Made by a program: the position numbers and the translations under genes. From the NCBI RefSeq assembly GCF_003094615.1, contig NZ_QDKO01000030.1, positions 1-64,000 on the forward strand: DNA of 64,000 bases, written 5' to 3'. Origin of the DNA: Caulobacter radicis. GTDB lineage: Bacteria; Pseudomonadota; Alphaproteobacteria; Caulobacterales; Caulobacteraceae. How positions within the stretch are numbered: position 1 is the stretch's first letter; each line of letters opens with the position of its first letter. Below, piece by piece: positions 23,647-33,926 of this stretch. The notes below the pieces were generated by a model. It saw only the letters and a list, made by a program, of their open reading frames with translations, was not told the origin of the DNA and searched no databases.

Positions 23647-24468
23647 ATGAGCAACACGCGTCTCGCCCGCCTCCCGTCCCGCGCCGTCATCGCCGTCGCC
23701 GGCCCCGACTGGCGAAGCTTCCTGCAGGGCCTGCTGACCCAGGACGTCGACAGCCTGGCGCCGGGCGAGCTGCGCTTTTCCGGCCTGCTGACGCCGCAGG
23801 GACGGCTGCTCTACGACCTGTTCGTGGCCGGCCTGCCGGACGGCGCGCTGCTGGACGTGGCGGCCGAGCACCGCGAGACGATCGTCGCGCGGCTGTCGAT
23901 GTACCGCCTGCGGGCCAAGGTCGAGATCGGTCCGATCGACCTGATGGTCGCCGCCGCGTTCGATCCCGCCGGCGGGCCGGTGACGGGCGAGGGGTTCTAT
24001 GCCGATCCGCGCCTGCCCGCCCTGGGCGCGCGGGTCTACGGCCCGGCGAGCGAGCCCGACGCCGACGAAGCCGCCTACGAGGCCCATCGCCTGGCCCTGG
24101 GCGTGCCCGGTCCGGCCGACTGGCTGAGCGACAAGAACTACCCGATCGAGGCCGACTTCGACCTGCTCTCCGGCATCGACTTCAAGAAGGGCTGTTTCGT
24201 CGGCCAGGAGACCACCAGCCGCATGAAGCGGCGCGGCACGATCAAGAACCGCATGCTGCCGATCGTCTTCGACGGCCCCGCTCCGGCCTTCGGCGCCGAG
24301 GTGCTGGCCGGCGAGCTTCGCGCCGGCGAGGTGCTGAGTGGAAGCGACGGCCGGGCCATGGCCCTGCTGCGGCTGGACCGCATCGACGGCGCGGATCTCA
24401 CGGTCGACGGCCGCCCGGTGCGGGTGGAACGGCCCGAGTGGGTTCCGCAGACGCCGGCGGCGGGCTGA
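23647..24468 (+). CDS. ygfZ: Folate-binding protein YgfZ (GcvT-like)
   Basis: 273 residues. The YgfZ signature 'KKGCFVGQETTSRMKRRG' lies around residue 180, with the conserved Cys needed for activity. The N-terminal 'WRSFLQGLLTQDVDSLAPGELRFSGLLTPQGRLLYDLFV' is the family's tetrahydrofolate-binding beta region. YgfZ proteins help assemble or repair certain Fe-S clusters, including in the MiaB radical SAM enzyme. It is monocistronic and divergent from the glycosyltransferase. Confidence 0.93.
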   Translation: MSNTRLARLPSRAVIAVAGPDWRSFLQGLLTQDVDSLAPGELRFSGLLTPQGRLLYDLFVAGLPDGALLDVAAEHRETIVARLSMYRLRAKVEIGPIDLMVAAAFDPAGGPVTGEGFYADPRLPALGARVYGPASEPDADEAAYEAHRLALGVPGPADWLSDKNYPIEADFDLLSGIDFKKGCFVGQETTSRMKRRGTIKNRMLPIVFDGPAPAFGAEVLAGELRAGEVLSGSDGRAMALLRLDRIDGADLTVDGRPVRVERPEWVPQTPAAG

Positions 24469-24490
24469 CCCGCCGCCTTCGTTCCACGAT

Positions 24491-24913
24491 CTAGCGGCAG
24501 CGACCGTAGCGGTCGGGCGAGGCGCCGGGACCGCCGCGCCAGCCAGGCGGGTTTTCCCAGTTGGTTCCGCGACCGCCGCGCGGGCCGGGCGGGTTGTCGT
24601 CGCGGTCGAGCCAGCAGCGGCGCGCCTGGTTCCACCAGCCGTGGGTCGGGTGCCAGTAGCCCCAGCGCGGGTTGTAGTAGTAGCCGTTGCGGTAGTCGAA
24701 GCGGACCTTCTGGCCTTTCCAGCGATAGAAGCGGCGGTCGGGCGAGGCGCCGGGACCCCCGCGCCAGCCGGGCGGGTTCTCCCAGTTGGCGCCGGGACCG
24801 CCGCGCGGACCGGGCGGATTGTCGTCGCGGTCGCGGTGCTGGGCCAGGACGGGGGTGGCGGTCATGGCCGCGGTCGCCAGGGCGAGCATGGCCAGGGTTC
24901 GAAAAGCGCGCAT
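24491..24913 (-). CDS. Small secreted Pro/Gly/Arg-rich protein with a duplicated 33-residue block
   Basis: 140 residues with a signal peptide (cleavage near residue 24, VLA-QH). Residues 28-60 and 103-135 are nearly identical (31 of 33 positions) and carry 'DDNPPGPRGG' and 'NWENPPGWRGG'. Between them is an aromatic segment 'YYYNPRWGYWHP' resembling short alphaproteobacterial RcnB/YXWGXW-type envelope proteins. The function is unknown. The duplicated DNA makes the gene prone to copy-number change. The start at 24913 is the only one with the signal peptide; the larger frame reaching 25699 is a shadow over tag. Confidence 0.85.
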   Translation of the reverse strand: MRAFRTLAMLALATAAMTATPVLAQHRDRDDNPPGPRGGPGANWENPPGWRGGPGASPDRRFYRWKGQKVRFDYRNGYYYNPRWGYWHPTHGWWNQARRCWLDRDDNPPGPRGGRGTNWENPPGWRGGPGASPDRYGRCR

Positions 24914-25042
24914 CAGCGGCTTCTCCTTGTCGTTGGCGTCCCTCTGACCAGCCAAACGCGTGAGATCGGCGTTTCCGTCGCGGGTATGCGAATGTTCCCT
25001 GAAAGTTCTGGTTTTCGGCGTGGGGTCTGCTAGCGTCGCCGC

Positions 25043-25636
25043 ATGACAGAGATCCATCGCTGCACCTGGCGGGGCATGAACGGCGACCCGCTGTACGAGG
25101 CCTACCACGACACCGAGTGGGGCGTGCCCGAGTGGGACAGCCGCGCCCTGTGGGAAAAGCTGGTGCTCGACGGTTTCCAGGCCGGGCTGTCGTGGATCAC
25201 CATCCTGCGCAAGCGCGAGGCCTTTCGCGCCGCCTTCGCCGATTTTGACCCAGAGGTCGTGGCCCGGTTCGGCGAGGCCGATCGCGCCCGGCTGATGGCC
25301 AACGCCGGCATCATCCGCTCCAACGCCAAGATCGACGCGGCGATCAACGGCGCGCGGATCTATCTGGACATGCGCGAGCGTGGCGAAGACTTCTCGACCT
25401 TCCTGTGGGGCATCGTCGGCGACGCCCCGCTCCAGAACGCCTTCACCGGCATGGGCGACGTTCCGGCCCAGACGCCGCTGGCGGTCGACATGGCCAAGGC
25501 CCTGAAGGCCAAGGGCTACAAGTTCTGCGGCCCAGTGATCGTCTACGCCTTCATGCAGGCGGTCGGCATGGTCAACGACCACTTCGTCACCTGCTTCCGC
25601 CACGACGAGTGCAAGGCGCTGGGGCATCGCCACTAA
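25043..25636 (+). CDS. tag: DNA-3-methyladenine glycosylase I
   Basis: 197 residues, typical Tag length. The start motif 'RCTWRGMNGDPLYEAYHDTEWG' includes the zinc ligands Cys7 and His22; the other two are His180 and Cys184 in 'NDHFVTCFRH'. 'LVLDGFQAGLSWITILRKREAFRAAF' forms the family's core helix-turn region. It removes 3-methyladenine from alkylated DNA. It is a single gene with a divergent small secreted protein upstream and a long repeat downstream. Confidence 0.96.
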   Translation: MTEIHRCTWRGMNGDPLYEAYHDTEWGVPEWDSRALWEKLVLDGFQAGLSWITILRKREAFRAAFADFDPEVVARFGEADRARLMANAGIIRSNAKIDAAINGARIYLDMRERGEDFSTFLWGIVGDAPLQNAFTGMGDVPAQTPLAVDMAKALKAKGYKFCGPVIVYAFMQAVGMVNDHFVTCFRHDECKALGHRH

Positions 25637-25692
25637 AGGGGGCGGACTCAATTTCCCGGAGAGGAAAGTCTTTAAAATCAATGCTGAATCGA

Positions 25693-25806
25693 TCGTCATC
25701 CCGGAAAGCGCGAAGCGCTTATCCGGGACCCAGGGGCGGGCGCACCGCCGGCTGCCCCTGGGTCCCGGCTCTGCGGCCCGCTATGCGAGCCTCCGGCCAG
25801 GATGAC
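25693..25806. repeat. Long inverted repeat, 'gtcatcccgg' family
   Basis: The element opens with 'gtcatcccggaaagcgc' and 'ccgggacccagggg' and closes with 'cccctgggtcccgg' and 'ccggccaggatgac', giving an imperfect inverted repeat of about 110 bases. It occupies most of the 291-base gap 25637-25927, which holds no gene. Confidence 0.85.
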
Positions 25807-25927
25807 GACCTTAATAGCTAGTGCAATAGAGTAGCCCCCCGTGGACAGGCCCCCCAGCGCCGCGCCTGTGCGGGCTCAACCGTTCCGTGCTAGAGCGGGG
25901 CGTTAGCGTTCGGGGGCGTGTCGCGGC

Positions 25928-28900
25928 ATGGAATGGGTGTTCATCGTCGGCCTGACGGTGTGGATCGCGGTGCAGCACCAGTCGCTCGACCTGGTGAAGC
26001 GCCAGCTGAGCAAGGCGCTGGTCGAACTGGAGCGCCTGAAGGCCTCCCTGGAGCCGTCCGGGCTTTCCGCTCCGCGCGAAGTCGCCGCGCCGATCGCGCC
26101 CGAGCCGTCCCCGCAAGCGCCGCAACCCTCGCCCTGGACGATCGAGCCCAAGGCCGCCGAGCCGCCGCGCGCGCCGGCGCCGTCGGTTGAGCCGGTCTCC
26201 AATCCCAGGCCCATTCCGGCGCTCGCGCCTCGTCCGGCCAGCGCCGCCCGGCCGATCATCACCCGCGAGGCCGCCTCGACCTGGCTGGCCGAAAACGGTC
26301 TGGCTTGGATCGGCGGCGGGGGCCTGGCCCTGGGCGGCCTGCTGCTGGTGGCCTACGCCGCCCAGAAGGGGATCTTCACCCCGCCGCTGCGGATCGCCGC
26401 GGCGGTGGTGCTGGGCGCGCTGATGGTGCTGGCCAGCGAGTGGATCCTGCGCCGCAAGACCGAGATGAGCCGCCACCTGCTGGCCGCCGCCATCGCCGCC
26501 GGGGCCGGGGCGGTCACCTTGTACGGCGCGGTCTGCGCGGCTCATGGCGTCTATCACCTGATCCCGTTCTGGCTGGCGGCGAGCCTGGCCGCCGCCGTGT
26601 CGCTGGCCCTGTTGGCCCTGTCGCTGCGCCACGGCGAGCCGTTGGCCCTGGTGGCCATGGTCGGCGCCGCCGCCACCCCGATCGTCACCGACATCTCGTC
26701 CTGGTCGCCGGTCGTCTTCGAGGCCTACGCCCTCCTGATCGGCGCCACCGGCTTCGTGTTGGCGGCCGGCCGCCGGTGGGGCTGGACCAGCCTGGCGACC
26801 GCCGCCGGCCTGGCGGTGCTGAGCCTGCCGCCCCTGGCCGACAGGCAGTACGCCGCCGCCGCCGTCCTCGTCGCCCTGGCCGCCGGCGGACCGCTGGCCG
26901 CGCTGTGGCGTCGCCGCCGGGCGGGCGAGACGCCAGCAGAGGTGCTGCGCCTGCGCCAGGCGGTGATGACCGCGCTGCTGGGCGCCAGCGTGCTGGCCCT
27001 GGCGGTCTGGTTCGCCCCGCCGAGCCCGGCCGGAGGCGCGGCGGGCGTGCTGAGCGCAGTCCTGCTGGGTTTGACCGCCCTGGCGATCGCCACGCGCGTC
27101 GCGCCGGCCGGCCTGTTCGCGGCCCCCGCCGTGATCACGGTCCTCGCCGCCATGACCTGCCTGGCGTTCGAGGGCGACGACGTGGGGATCGCCGCCCGGC
27201 CGCCGTGGCTGCACCTGCTGCTGGCGATCGCGCCGCTGACGGCCTTGCCGGCGGCCTTGCGGCTGCACGGGCGCCAGCGGACGCAACTGCTGGCCATCGC
27301 CGGGATCACGACGGCCGTGGCCGCAAGCCTGGCCTGGGTGCTGCTCGACGAGGCCCGCTTCGGCTACGCCTGGAGTCCTGCCGCCCTGCTGGGCGCGGGC
27401 CTGTTCGGCCTTTCGATCCTGATCGCCCGCCGGTCCGAAGAGCCGTCGCGGGACCTCGGCCTGGCGCTGTGGCTGGGGGCGGCCGCCGAAATGGTCTTCC
27501 TGGCCGTTCACGGCGCCGTCCAGCCGAGGTTCGAGCCGGCCGCCTTCGCCGTGGCGGCCTTGGCCCTGGCCTTCGCCGCCCGCCGGCTGCCCTGGCGGGG
27601 GCTGGCCGAGGCCAGCGTCGTGGCCGGCCTGCTGGCCCTGGTCGTCATGCTGCGCCCGGCCTTCATCGGTCCGGCGCTGGAGGGGCGCCTGCCGCTGCCG
27701 ATGATGGCGGTCGTGTCGGGCGCGGCCGCCGCGATCGCCTTCGCCGCCGCCTGGCTGCTGAAGACCGCCGGACGCCGCAACGAGGCCGAGGCGCAGGGCG
27801 CGTCGGCCCTGATGATCCTGTTGCTGGGCCTGTTCATCGGCGTGCACGTGGTCGTGGTCGGCAAGCCCGGCGGCGCCTCGACGTTCCTGCTGGAGGCCTC
27901 GCTGCGGACCCTGATCCTGCTGGCCGCGGGCCTCGTGTTGGTGCTGCGCCAGGGGCCGGGCGACGGCCCGCTGGCCCGATGGCGCACCCTGCTGGTGGTC
28001 GGCGCGGGCCTGGCCCATGGCCTGCTGCTGCAAGGCCTGGTCGCCAACCCCTGGTGGGGCATGGGCGAGGTTCCGGCCGGACCGCCGCTTTTCAACACCC
28101 TGCTGCTGTCCTACCTGGCGCCGGCCCTGCTGCTGGCCGTCGCGGCCTGGCGTCGACCGGTCGACGCCGCCGGGCGCGGCTGGGTGGTTGGAGCCGCCGC
28201 CTTCGGCCTGCTGTGGGCGGTCATGGCCCTGCGACACGGCATCCATGGCCGGGCCATGGCCGACGCGGCGATCGGGCGCGGCGAGATCGCCGGCTATGCG
28301 GTGCTCGCCCTGGCCGCCGCGCGCGGCTTCCTCGACCCGCGCCTGGCCGCCCGGCCGGCCGCCAGCTGGCTGGCGCGCGCCGCCCCCACGATCGGCTGGA
28401 TCGCCGTGGTGCTGGCCATCCTGGTGTTCGGCCTGCTGGCCAATCCCTGGTGGGGACCCGAGCAGGCGCGGCTGGCGCCCCTTGTCGCGGCCCTGCTGCT
28501 GGCCCTGGCCCACGGCGCGGGCGCGGCCTTGCTGCTTGAGCTCGGCCGCCAGGGCGGGGCGTTCGGAACGACCGCCAGGGCCAGCGCCGTCGGCGTGCTG
28601 TTCGTGCTGGTCAGCCTGATCGTCCGCTACGGCTTCCACGGCCCGGCCATGGGCGCGTCGATCGACGCCGGCGGGCTGGAGACCTGGACCTTCTCGGCCG
28701 TCTGGGCCGCCTTCGGCCTGGTGGTCTTGAGCCTCGGTTCGGCCCGCAAGGACGCGGTGCTGCGCTGGGCGGGCCTTGTGGTGCTGCTGCTGACCGCGGC
28801 CAAGGTGCTGCTGGTCGACCTGGCGCGGCTGGAGGGCGTGGTCCGCGCCGCCTCGTTCCTGGCGGTCGGCGCCCTGCTGCTGGGCGGGGCGGTGCTGGTG

Positions 28901-28954
28901 CGCCGCCTCAACGCCCGGACGGCCAAGACGCCGGAGCCGCCCAGCGCCGACTGA
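25928..28954 (+). CDS. DUF2339 domain-containing multi-span membrane protein
   Basis: 1008 residues. After an N-terminal helix and a Pro/Ala/Glu-rich linker (about 40-110), the sequence 'WLAENGLAWIGGGGLALGGLLLVAYAAQKGIFTPPLRIAAAVVLGALM' starts an almost continuous series of over twenty hydrophobic helices, the DUF2339 pattern. The C-terminus ends 'LRWAGLVVLLLTAAKVLLVDLARLEGVVRAASFLAVGALLL'. The family's function is unknown. The minus-strand 942-residue frame across it is a high-G+C shadow. Confidence 0.92.
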   Translation: MEWVFIVGLTVWIAVQHQSLDLVKRQLSKALVELERLKASLEPSGLSAPREVAAPIAPEPSPQAPQPSPWTIEPKAAEPPRAPAPSVEPVSNPRPIPALAPRPASAARPIITREAASTWLAENGLAWIGGGGLALGGLLLVAYAAQKGIFTPPLRIAAAVVLGALMVLASEWILRRKTEMSRHLLAAAIAAGAGAVTLYGAVCAAHGVYHLIPFWLAASLAAAVSLALLALSLRHGEPLALVAMVGAAATPIVTDISSWSPVVFEAYALLIGATGFVLAAGRRWGWTSLATAAGLAVLSLPPLADRQYAAAAVLVALAAGGPLAALWRRRRAGETPAEVLRLRQAVMTALLGASVLALAVWFAPPSPAGGAAGVLSAVLLGLTALAIATRVAPAGLFAAPAVITVLAAMTCLAFEGDDVGIAARPPWLHLLLAIAPLTALPAALRLHGRQRTQLLAIAGITTAVAASLAWVLLDEARFGYAWSPAALLGAGLFGLSILIARRSEEPSRDLGLALWLGAAAEMVFLAVHGAVQPRFEPAAFAVAALALAFAARRLPWRGLAEASVVAGLLALVVMLRPAFIGPALEGRLPLPMMAVVSGAAAAIAFAAAWLLKTAGRRNEAEAQGASALMILLLGLFIGVHVVVVGKPGGASTFLLEASLRTLILLAAGLVLVLRQGPGDGPLARWRTLLVVGAGLAHGLLLQGLVANPWWGMGEVPAGPPLFNTLLLSYLAPALLLAVAAWRRPVDAAGRGWVVGAAAFGLLWAVMALRHGIHGRAMADAAIGRGEIAGYAVLALAAARGFLDPRLAARPAASWLARAAPTIGWIAVVLAILVFGLLANPWWGPEQARLAPLVAALLLALAHGAGAALLLELGRQGGAFGTTARASAVGVLFVLVSLIVRYGFHGPAMGASIDAGGLETWTFSAVWAAFGLVVLSLGSARKDAVLRWAGLVVLLLTAAKVLLVDLARLEGVVRAASFLAVGALLLGGAVLVRRLNARTAKTPEPPSAD

Positions 28955-28963
28955 GCCGGCCCG

Positions 28964-30412
28964 TCAGCTTCCGGGCGCCGGCGCCTCCAGGCCCTTCAGC
29001 CGGTTGACCGCGTTGGTGTTGCCCGGGTCGAGCGCCAGCGAGCGGCGGTAGTGGACGATGGCGGCGGCCTTGTCGCCATTGACGGCATAGGCCTCGGCCA
29101 GGCTGTCCTGGGCGTTGCCGCTGTCGGGAAACAGCTCGGCGGTCAGGGCCAGCACCGACAGCGCCTTGGCTGGCTCGCCGAAGGCCAGCAGGCGATAGCC
29201 CCAGTCGTTCAGTTCGTGCTCGGCCGGCCTGAAGCCCGGGTCCTGGCGCTGCCTGGCGATCACGCCGGCGAAGGCGGCTTTCGGCTGGCCGGCCAGGGCC
29301 GCGCGCAGGGCCGCGACCCCGGTCAGCTTCATGCCGGGGACGAAGAGCTGGACGATCTCGTCGATGGCGTCCTCGGGCGTGCCGCCAGCCAGGTTGCTGA
29401 GGATCGCCACCCCGACCTTGTCGTCCGGATAGAGGTAGACGGCGTTGCGGCTGCCGCCGGTCATGCCGACCACCAGGCGGTCGGGCCGCTCCAGCACGAG
29501 CCAGCCCATGCCCCACTGGCCCAGCTTGCCGTCGGTGTAGGCGTCCTGGGTCCACATCGTCTTCCGCGCGGCCGCGCCCAGCAGCCGCCCGTCCATCAGG
29601 GCGATCATCCAGCGGCCCATGTCGTCGCCGGTGCTGTCCAGGCCCGCGGCGGCGCGGGCCAGCGGCGAGAACACCTCCTTGCGCAGACTCGGCTGGTCGG
29701 GAGCCTCCTTGCGGTAGGTGTACGAGGCGGTGCGGCGAGGGCCCGGATCGAGGCTGTCGCCGTAGCGCGAGCTTTTCATGCCGGCGATGGCGAACTGCTC
29801 GCCGCCCAGGGGCGTGGTGACCGGCAGGCCGCGCAGGCGGTCGATCGCCATCTGCACCAGGGCGTAGTTGGTCTGGCAGTAGTGGAAGCGCTGGCCGGGC
29901 GGGAACAGCACCGGCGCGGCCAGGGCCTCGTTCCAGGCGACGGCCTCCTCGACCTCGCCGCCCTTCTGGCGCGGCACGAAGTCGGGCAGGCCCGAGGTGT
30001 GACTGAGCAGGCGGCGCACCTGGATGTCGCGCCAGGTCTCCGGCAGACCCTCCACGTAGGCGCCGATCGGCTTGTCGAGATCCAGCCGCCCGGCCTCGAC
30101 CTCGCGCATGGCCGCGACGCCGGTGAAGGCCTTGGTGATCGAGTTGATCGGGAAGGTCGTCGTCGCCGTCACCTCGGCGCCGGCGGCGAGATCGGCCACG
30201 CCGTAGGCGCGCGAGAAGACGATCGCGCCATCCTTGACCACCACCACCTGCGCGCCGGGCACGTGGCGCTCGGCCATGAACCGCCGGACGAGGGCGTCGG
30301 CGCGGACGGCCGGGTCCGGCTCGGTCGCGAAGGCGAGCGGCGAAGCGACGAAGGTGGAAGCGGCGAGCGCCGGACAGGCCAGTCCGGCCGCCAGCAAGGC
30401 GCGGCGGTTCAT
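28964..30412 (-). CDS. Serine hydrolase, beta-lactamase/PBP4*-like, with TPR tail
   Basis: 482 residues with a signal peptide ([19 protein letters not shown]). The class C/beta-lactamase-related active site SITK is in '[22 protein letters not shown]' and the Tyr-X-Asn-like motif in '[19 protein letters not shown]'. Residues from about 390 form a TPR-like end ('[49 protein letters not shown]'). Such enzymes are periplasmic esterases or peptidases rather than true beta-lactamases. It is convergent with the DUF2339 gene. Confidence 0.9.
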   Translation of the reverse strand: MNRRALLAAGLACPALAASTFVASPLAFATEPDPAVRADALVRRFMAERHVPGAQVVVVKDGAIVFSRAYGVADLAAGAEVTATTTFPINSITKAFTGVAAMREVEAGRLDLDKPIGAYVEGLPETWRDIQVRRLLSHTSGLPDFVPRQKGGEVEEAVAWNEALAAPVLFPPGQRFHYCQTNYALVQMAIDRLRGLPVTTPLGGEQFAIAGMKSSRYGDSLDPGPRRTASYTYRKEAPDQPSLRKEVFSPLARAAAGLDSTGDDMGRWMIALMDGRLLGAAARKTMWTQDAYTDGKLGQWGMGWLVLERPDRLVVGMTGGSRNAVYLYPDDKVGVAILSNLAGGTPEDAIDEIVQLFVPGMKLTGVAALRAALAGQPKAAFAGVIARQRQDPGFRPAEHELNDWGYRLLAFGEPAKALSVLALTAELFPDSGNAQDSLAEAYAVNGDKAAAIVHYRRSLALDPGNTNAVNRLKGLEAPAPGS

Positions 30413-30541
30413 GATGCGATTACCCCTGGAGCCGTCCCCGCCCCGACGGGCAAGGGACCAGCCCCGCGCGCGGCGGGCCAGTTAATCTTCGGTCATGCGG
30501 CGCCGGTTTCCTTCGAAGGCGAACCCGCCTAGGAAGACCCC

Positions 30542-31174
30542 ATGCCGACCGGACCCGACATGATGCTGGAAGCCGCCTGCGGACCGGGACCGGTCTGCGG
30601 GGTCGACGAGGCCGGCCGCGGGCCGTGGGCCGGGCCGGTCAGCGCCGCCGCCGTGATCCTGGATCCGGCGCGGATGCCCAAGGGGCTCAACGACTCCAAG
30701 AAGCTCTCGGCCAAGGCCCGCGCGGCCCTGGAGGCCGAGATCAAGGACATGGCTGTCGCCTGGTGCGTGGGCATGGCCAGCGTCGAGGAGATCGAAGAGC
30801 TCAACATCCTGCACGCCGCGGGCCTGGCCATGCGGCGCGCGGTCGAGGGGCTGTCGGTGAAGCCCAGCTTCGCCCTGGTCGACGGCAACTATCGCTTCGT
30901 CCTGCCGTGCGAGGTCAAGACCGTGGTCAAGGGCGATGCCCTGTCGTGCTCGATCGCGGCGGCCTCGATCCTGGCCAAGGAAGCTCGCGACCGGATCATG
31001 GTCGAGATGGACGCGGTCTATCCCGGCTACGGCTTCGCCGGCCACAAGGGCTATCACGCCCCGATCCACCTGGAGGGCCTGAGGAAGCTTGGTCCCTCGC
31101 CGATCCACCGCCTGGGCTGGGCCCCGGTGAAGCTGGCGCTGGCGGGCGGGCTGGACGCCGGCGAGGACGCTTAG
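30542..31174 (+). CDS. rnhB: Ribonuclease HII
   Basis: 210 residues. The catalytic opening '[21 protein letters not shown]' provides the Asp-Glu pair; '[17 protein letters not shown]', 'ALVDGNYRF' and '[15 protein letters not shown]' complete the family's acidic site. It removes RNA primers and misincorporated ribonucleotides from DNA. It overlaps the convergent lipoprotein gene by 4 bases at the stop codons. Confidence 0.96.
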   Translation: MPTGPDMMLEAACGPGPVCGVDEAGRGPWAGPVSAAAVILDPARMPKGLNDSKKLSAKARAALEAEIKDMAVAWCVGMASVEEIEELNILHAAGLAMRRAVEGLSVKPSFALVDGNYRFVLPCEVKTVVKGDALSCSIAAASILAKEARDRIMVEMDAVYPGYGFAGHKGYHAPIHLEGLRKLGPSPIHRLGWAPVKLALAGGLDAGEDA

Positions 31175-32727
31175 GCTCCGGCCAGAGCCGAGTTGCAGGC
31201 CTTCCAGCGCGGCGACTTTGGCGTGACGACCAGCTTCAGGGCGTTGTGGTCGGCCATGAGCACGTCGCCGCTGATCGGGAGCGGGCCGAAGACGTTGGTC
31301 AGGAAGTCGGGCGCGAAGCCCTCGCCGCCGCGAACCCGCAGCACCTGGCCGTCGGCGTCCAGCGTGAACAGGCCGTCCTTGGCGCGAACCAGCGCCAGCC
31401 GCTGCTTGGGCAGTTCGAAGAACTCGAGCGAAGGCGATCCCCCGGTGACGAACCGGGCCTCCACCGTCTTCAGGCGGCCGTCGGCCGTCAGCTCGAACAG
31501 CCCCCGTCGCGCCACGACATAGGTGCGGTCCAGCGAGGCCAGGCGGACCACTTGGGGATAGCGACCGAGGGCGGTCGTCGTCGCCCCGGGGATCGGCGTC
31601 AGCACGCCTCGTCGATAGAGGGCCAGCCCGTCGTCGCCGCGGATCACCAGGCCTTCGCCGCCGGTCAGGTCATAGGCGCGCGCCAGTTCGTCGAAGGCCG
31701 GCCAGGCGGGGCCGTCCATGGGAACGAAGCGCTGGTCGACCAGCCGTTGCCAGCCGAGCGGCGCCGTGGGCCTGACGCGGCCGAAACGGATGATGTCGCC
31801 GGTCGTCGGCGAGGCGAGCGTCCACCAGCCGCCTGGGTCGAGTTTCTGGTCGTGGATCGCCGTCACGTCGACGATCGCGGCCCTCCGGGACGAGGCCGGG
31901 TCCGGCGACAGGGCGAGCACCAGGTGGTCCTCGTAGGTGGAGAGCAGGACCACGCCGGCTTTCGGCACGGGCCGGACATCGACGATCCAGTCGCCGCCGA
32001 CCCGCCAGCGTGGAGGCCGCAGGCGGCCGGCCTGGCGCCAGGCGCCGTCGGTGTAGCGGACCGCCAGGGCGCCGTCTTCGCCCTCGAACAGCGCCGCGCC
32101 CAGGCCCGGCAGGTCATGAATGTCGATGACGTTCGCGACGCCCGCGGCGGTCAGGCTCGCCTGCTCGGGCCAGGGCATGACGACGTCGCCGCGGACCTGG
32201 TGGACGCGACCCCGATGCGGCACCAGGGTCAGGTCGGCGTCCTCGATCCGGCGGATGGCGGCGTCGTCGCGCCCGGCCTCGTCGCCGACCCTGGCGATCG
32301 GGGCGAAGGCGTCCGCGCCGGCCTTGCGGGCCAGGACCAGGTCGCCGCGCATGCCGACCACGCGGCCCAGCGAGGGCTCGTGGACCATCTCGAGATCGAA
32401 CAGGCGCCTGGGCGTCGGCCCAGGATAGGGGACGTAGCGACCCTGGGCGTTGATCGTCCATTCCCCGCCGCGATTGTAGGGACGGAGCCAGGGCTCGTCC
32501 GAGCCGGGGATCATGCGCACGTTGGCGACCATGCGTTGGACGGCGTCGACGTCGGCCTTGGTCGGGCGGCCGTCCGCCACGGGCATGGCGCAGAAGCGGT
32601 CGGACCAGGCGTCGGCCGGCCGCGCCGGGGCGATGGACGGGATCTCGGGCTCCGGAGGCGGGGCCTTCGCCTTGGGAGTGCAGGCGACCAGGCCCAGCAC
32701 CGCCACCAGTATCGCCCAACGGTTCAT
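31171..32727 (-). CDS. Putative lipoprotein, beta-propeller-like hypothetical protein
   Basis: 518 residues. The N-terminus '[19 protein letters not shown]' has a lipobox Leu-Val-Ala-Cys16. The body lacks membrane helices and shows repeated short beta segments ('[15 protein letters not shown]', '[14 protein letters not shown]', '[18 protein letters not shown]'-type), suggestive of a beta-propeller. I do not recognise a specific family. It lies 6 bases downstream of a regulator gene on the same strand, so the two probably share an operon. Confidence 0.75.
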   Translation of the reverse strand: MNRWAILVAVLGLVACTPKAKAPPPEPEIPSIAPARPADAWSDRFCAMPVADGRPTKADVDAVQRMVANVRMIPGSDEPWLRPYNRGGEWTINAQGRYVPYPGPTPRRLFDLEMVHEPSLGRVVGMRGDLVLARKAGADAFAPIARVGDEAGRDDAAIRRIEDADLTLVPHRGRVHQVRGDVVMPWPEQASLTAAGVANVIDIHDLPGLGAALFEGEDGALAVRYTDGAWRQAGRLRPPRWRVGGDWIVDVRPVPKAGVVLLSTYEDHLVLALSPDPASSRRAAIVDVTAIHDQKLDPGGWWTLASPTTGDIIRFGRVRPTAPLGWQRLVDQRFVPMDGPAWPAFDELARAYDLTGGEGLVIRGDDGLALYRRGVLTPIPGATTTALGRYPQVVRLASLDRTYVVARRGLFELTADGRLKTVEARFVTGGSPSLEFFELPKQRLALVRAKDGLFTLDADGQVLRVRGGEGFAPDFLTNVFGPLPISGDVLMADHNALKLVVTPKSPRWKACNSALAGA

Positions 32728-32733
32728 TGGCTC

Positions 32734-33681
32734 TCAGCCCTCCGCTTCCCAGACCGCCAGCGCCCCCAGCTGGCGCAGGCGCGTGAACAGGCGCTTGAGG
32801 TTGGCGTGGTTGGCCTGCGCCATGGCGGCCAGGCGGGGCAGGGCGTCCGGCGGCGCGGCGGCGACCCAGCCGTTGGCCCGTCGCAGGCAGAAGCCCTGGA
32901 CCTCCAGCCCGTTCAGGTGGCGGCGGACGGTCTCGGGCGGCACGCGCAGCGAGCGGGCCAGGCCCGCCGTCCGGGCGGCCTGCCCGGTCGCGGCGGGATC
33001 GCGGGCCCAGGCCGGCAGGTCCTCGGCTTCCAGCGCCTCGATATTGGCCACCACCAGCTCCAGCAGCACGCGGCTGGCGATCAGGGCGCCGGTCAGGGCG
33101 ATCAGGTCGTTGCAGGCGCGCAGCACGTACTCCGACAGCGCCCAGTTCAAGGCCCGCAGGGGCGGGGCCTCGACGCCGCCCTCGGCCGGCTCGGTCGGCT
33201 CGTCCGCCGCCAGGGCGCCGATGGCTTTCAGGTCGTGGTGAAAGCGGCGGGCCCGATCGCTGCGGGCCTGCATCTGGGCGCTGTAGGCGCTGGTGGTCAC
33301 CGCGCCGTTGGGCACCACCACGCCCTGCGGCCCGACCACGCACAGGCCCTCGCGCGCCAGCCGCAGCACCCGCCGGCGCACGGTCTCGAACGGCAGGACC
33401 AGCGACTGGGCGATGGCGTTGACGCTGACCGGCCGCCGCAGCTCGTCGGGCGCCGACTCCGCCGCCCCGCCATAGACGGCCATCAGCGCGGGATCGCGCA
33501 TCACCGTAGACATGTTGGCGTCCAGCGCGGCGGTCAGGATCCAGGCGTCGAGCAGGTCGTGGTCGCCGCGGGTGATCTCGATGGTGTCGCGGACATAGAT
33601 CAGCGAGGCGCGGACTTCCTCGCCCAGGCGGCGCGCCGGCGCGGGGGCGGAGGGGCGGGATGTCGCCGGCGGATCAAGCAT
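32734..33681 (-). CDS. Winged-helix transcriptional regulator with two HTH regions
   Basis: 315 residues. Two helix-turn-helix-like segments are visible: 'VSVNAIAQSLVLPFETVRRRVLRLAREGLCV' (about 85-115) and 'GLARSLRVPPETVRRHLNGLEVQGFCLR' (about 240-268). Both have the same 'ETVRR' recognition-helix core, so the protein looks like an internal duplication of a MarR/GntR-like winged helix. Its targets are unknown; the following lipoprotein gene 6 bases downstream is the most likely operon partner. Confidence 0.75.
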   Translation of the reverse strand: MLDPPATSRPSAPAPARRLGEEVRASLIYVRDTIEITRGDHDLLDAWILTAALDANMSTVMRDPALMAVYGGAAESAPDELRRPVSVNAIAQSLVLPFETVRRRVLRLAREGLCVVGPQGVVVPNGAVTTSAYSAQMQARSDRARRFHHDLKAIGALAADEPTEPAEGGVEAPPLRALNWALSEYVLRACNDLIALTGALIASRVLLELVVANIEALEAEDLPAWARDPAATGQAARTAGLARSLRVPPETVRRHLNGLEVQGFCLRRANGWVAAAPPDALPRLAAMAQANHANLKRLFTRLRQLGALAVWEAEG

Positions 33682-33868
33682 CGCTGGAACAGAGCAAGCG
33701 CGCGGGCCGGGCGCAAGACCGCCGAGCGCTCAGAATGGGTAGCGAGACGAGTATTTTTCTCCGGCGCGCGCCGCTTACAGTCCGCGCCGTCCGACTGCGA
33801 CGGTCCTCGGGGGAGGACAGGTCGCGAACCGTTCGTGATCCGGCTGGGGGGCTGGATGCCGACGGGGG

Positions 33869-33902
33869 GAGCGGGAAGCGTGCGGGGGCGCGCCTCCCGC
33901 TC
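33869..33902 (-). terminator. Hairpin downstream of the iron-type operon (possible terminator)
   Basis: Eight-base arms GAGCGGGA / TCCCGCTC with an 18-base G+C-rich loop lie just past the stop of the 60-residue gene. There is no T-run on the minus strand, so termination is uncertain. The rest of the 245-base gap 33682-33926 holds no gene. Confidence 0.35.
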
Positions 33903-33926
33903 CTGGGACCTTCCCTGGAAAATCGA

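Noticed and set aside
25811..28639. 942-residue open frame on the minus strand
   Set aside because: It is antisense to the DUF2339 gene, and its Gly/Gln/Arg/His-rich composition is what the opposite strand of a G+C-rich gene gives.
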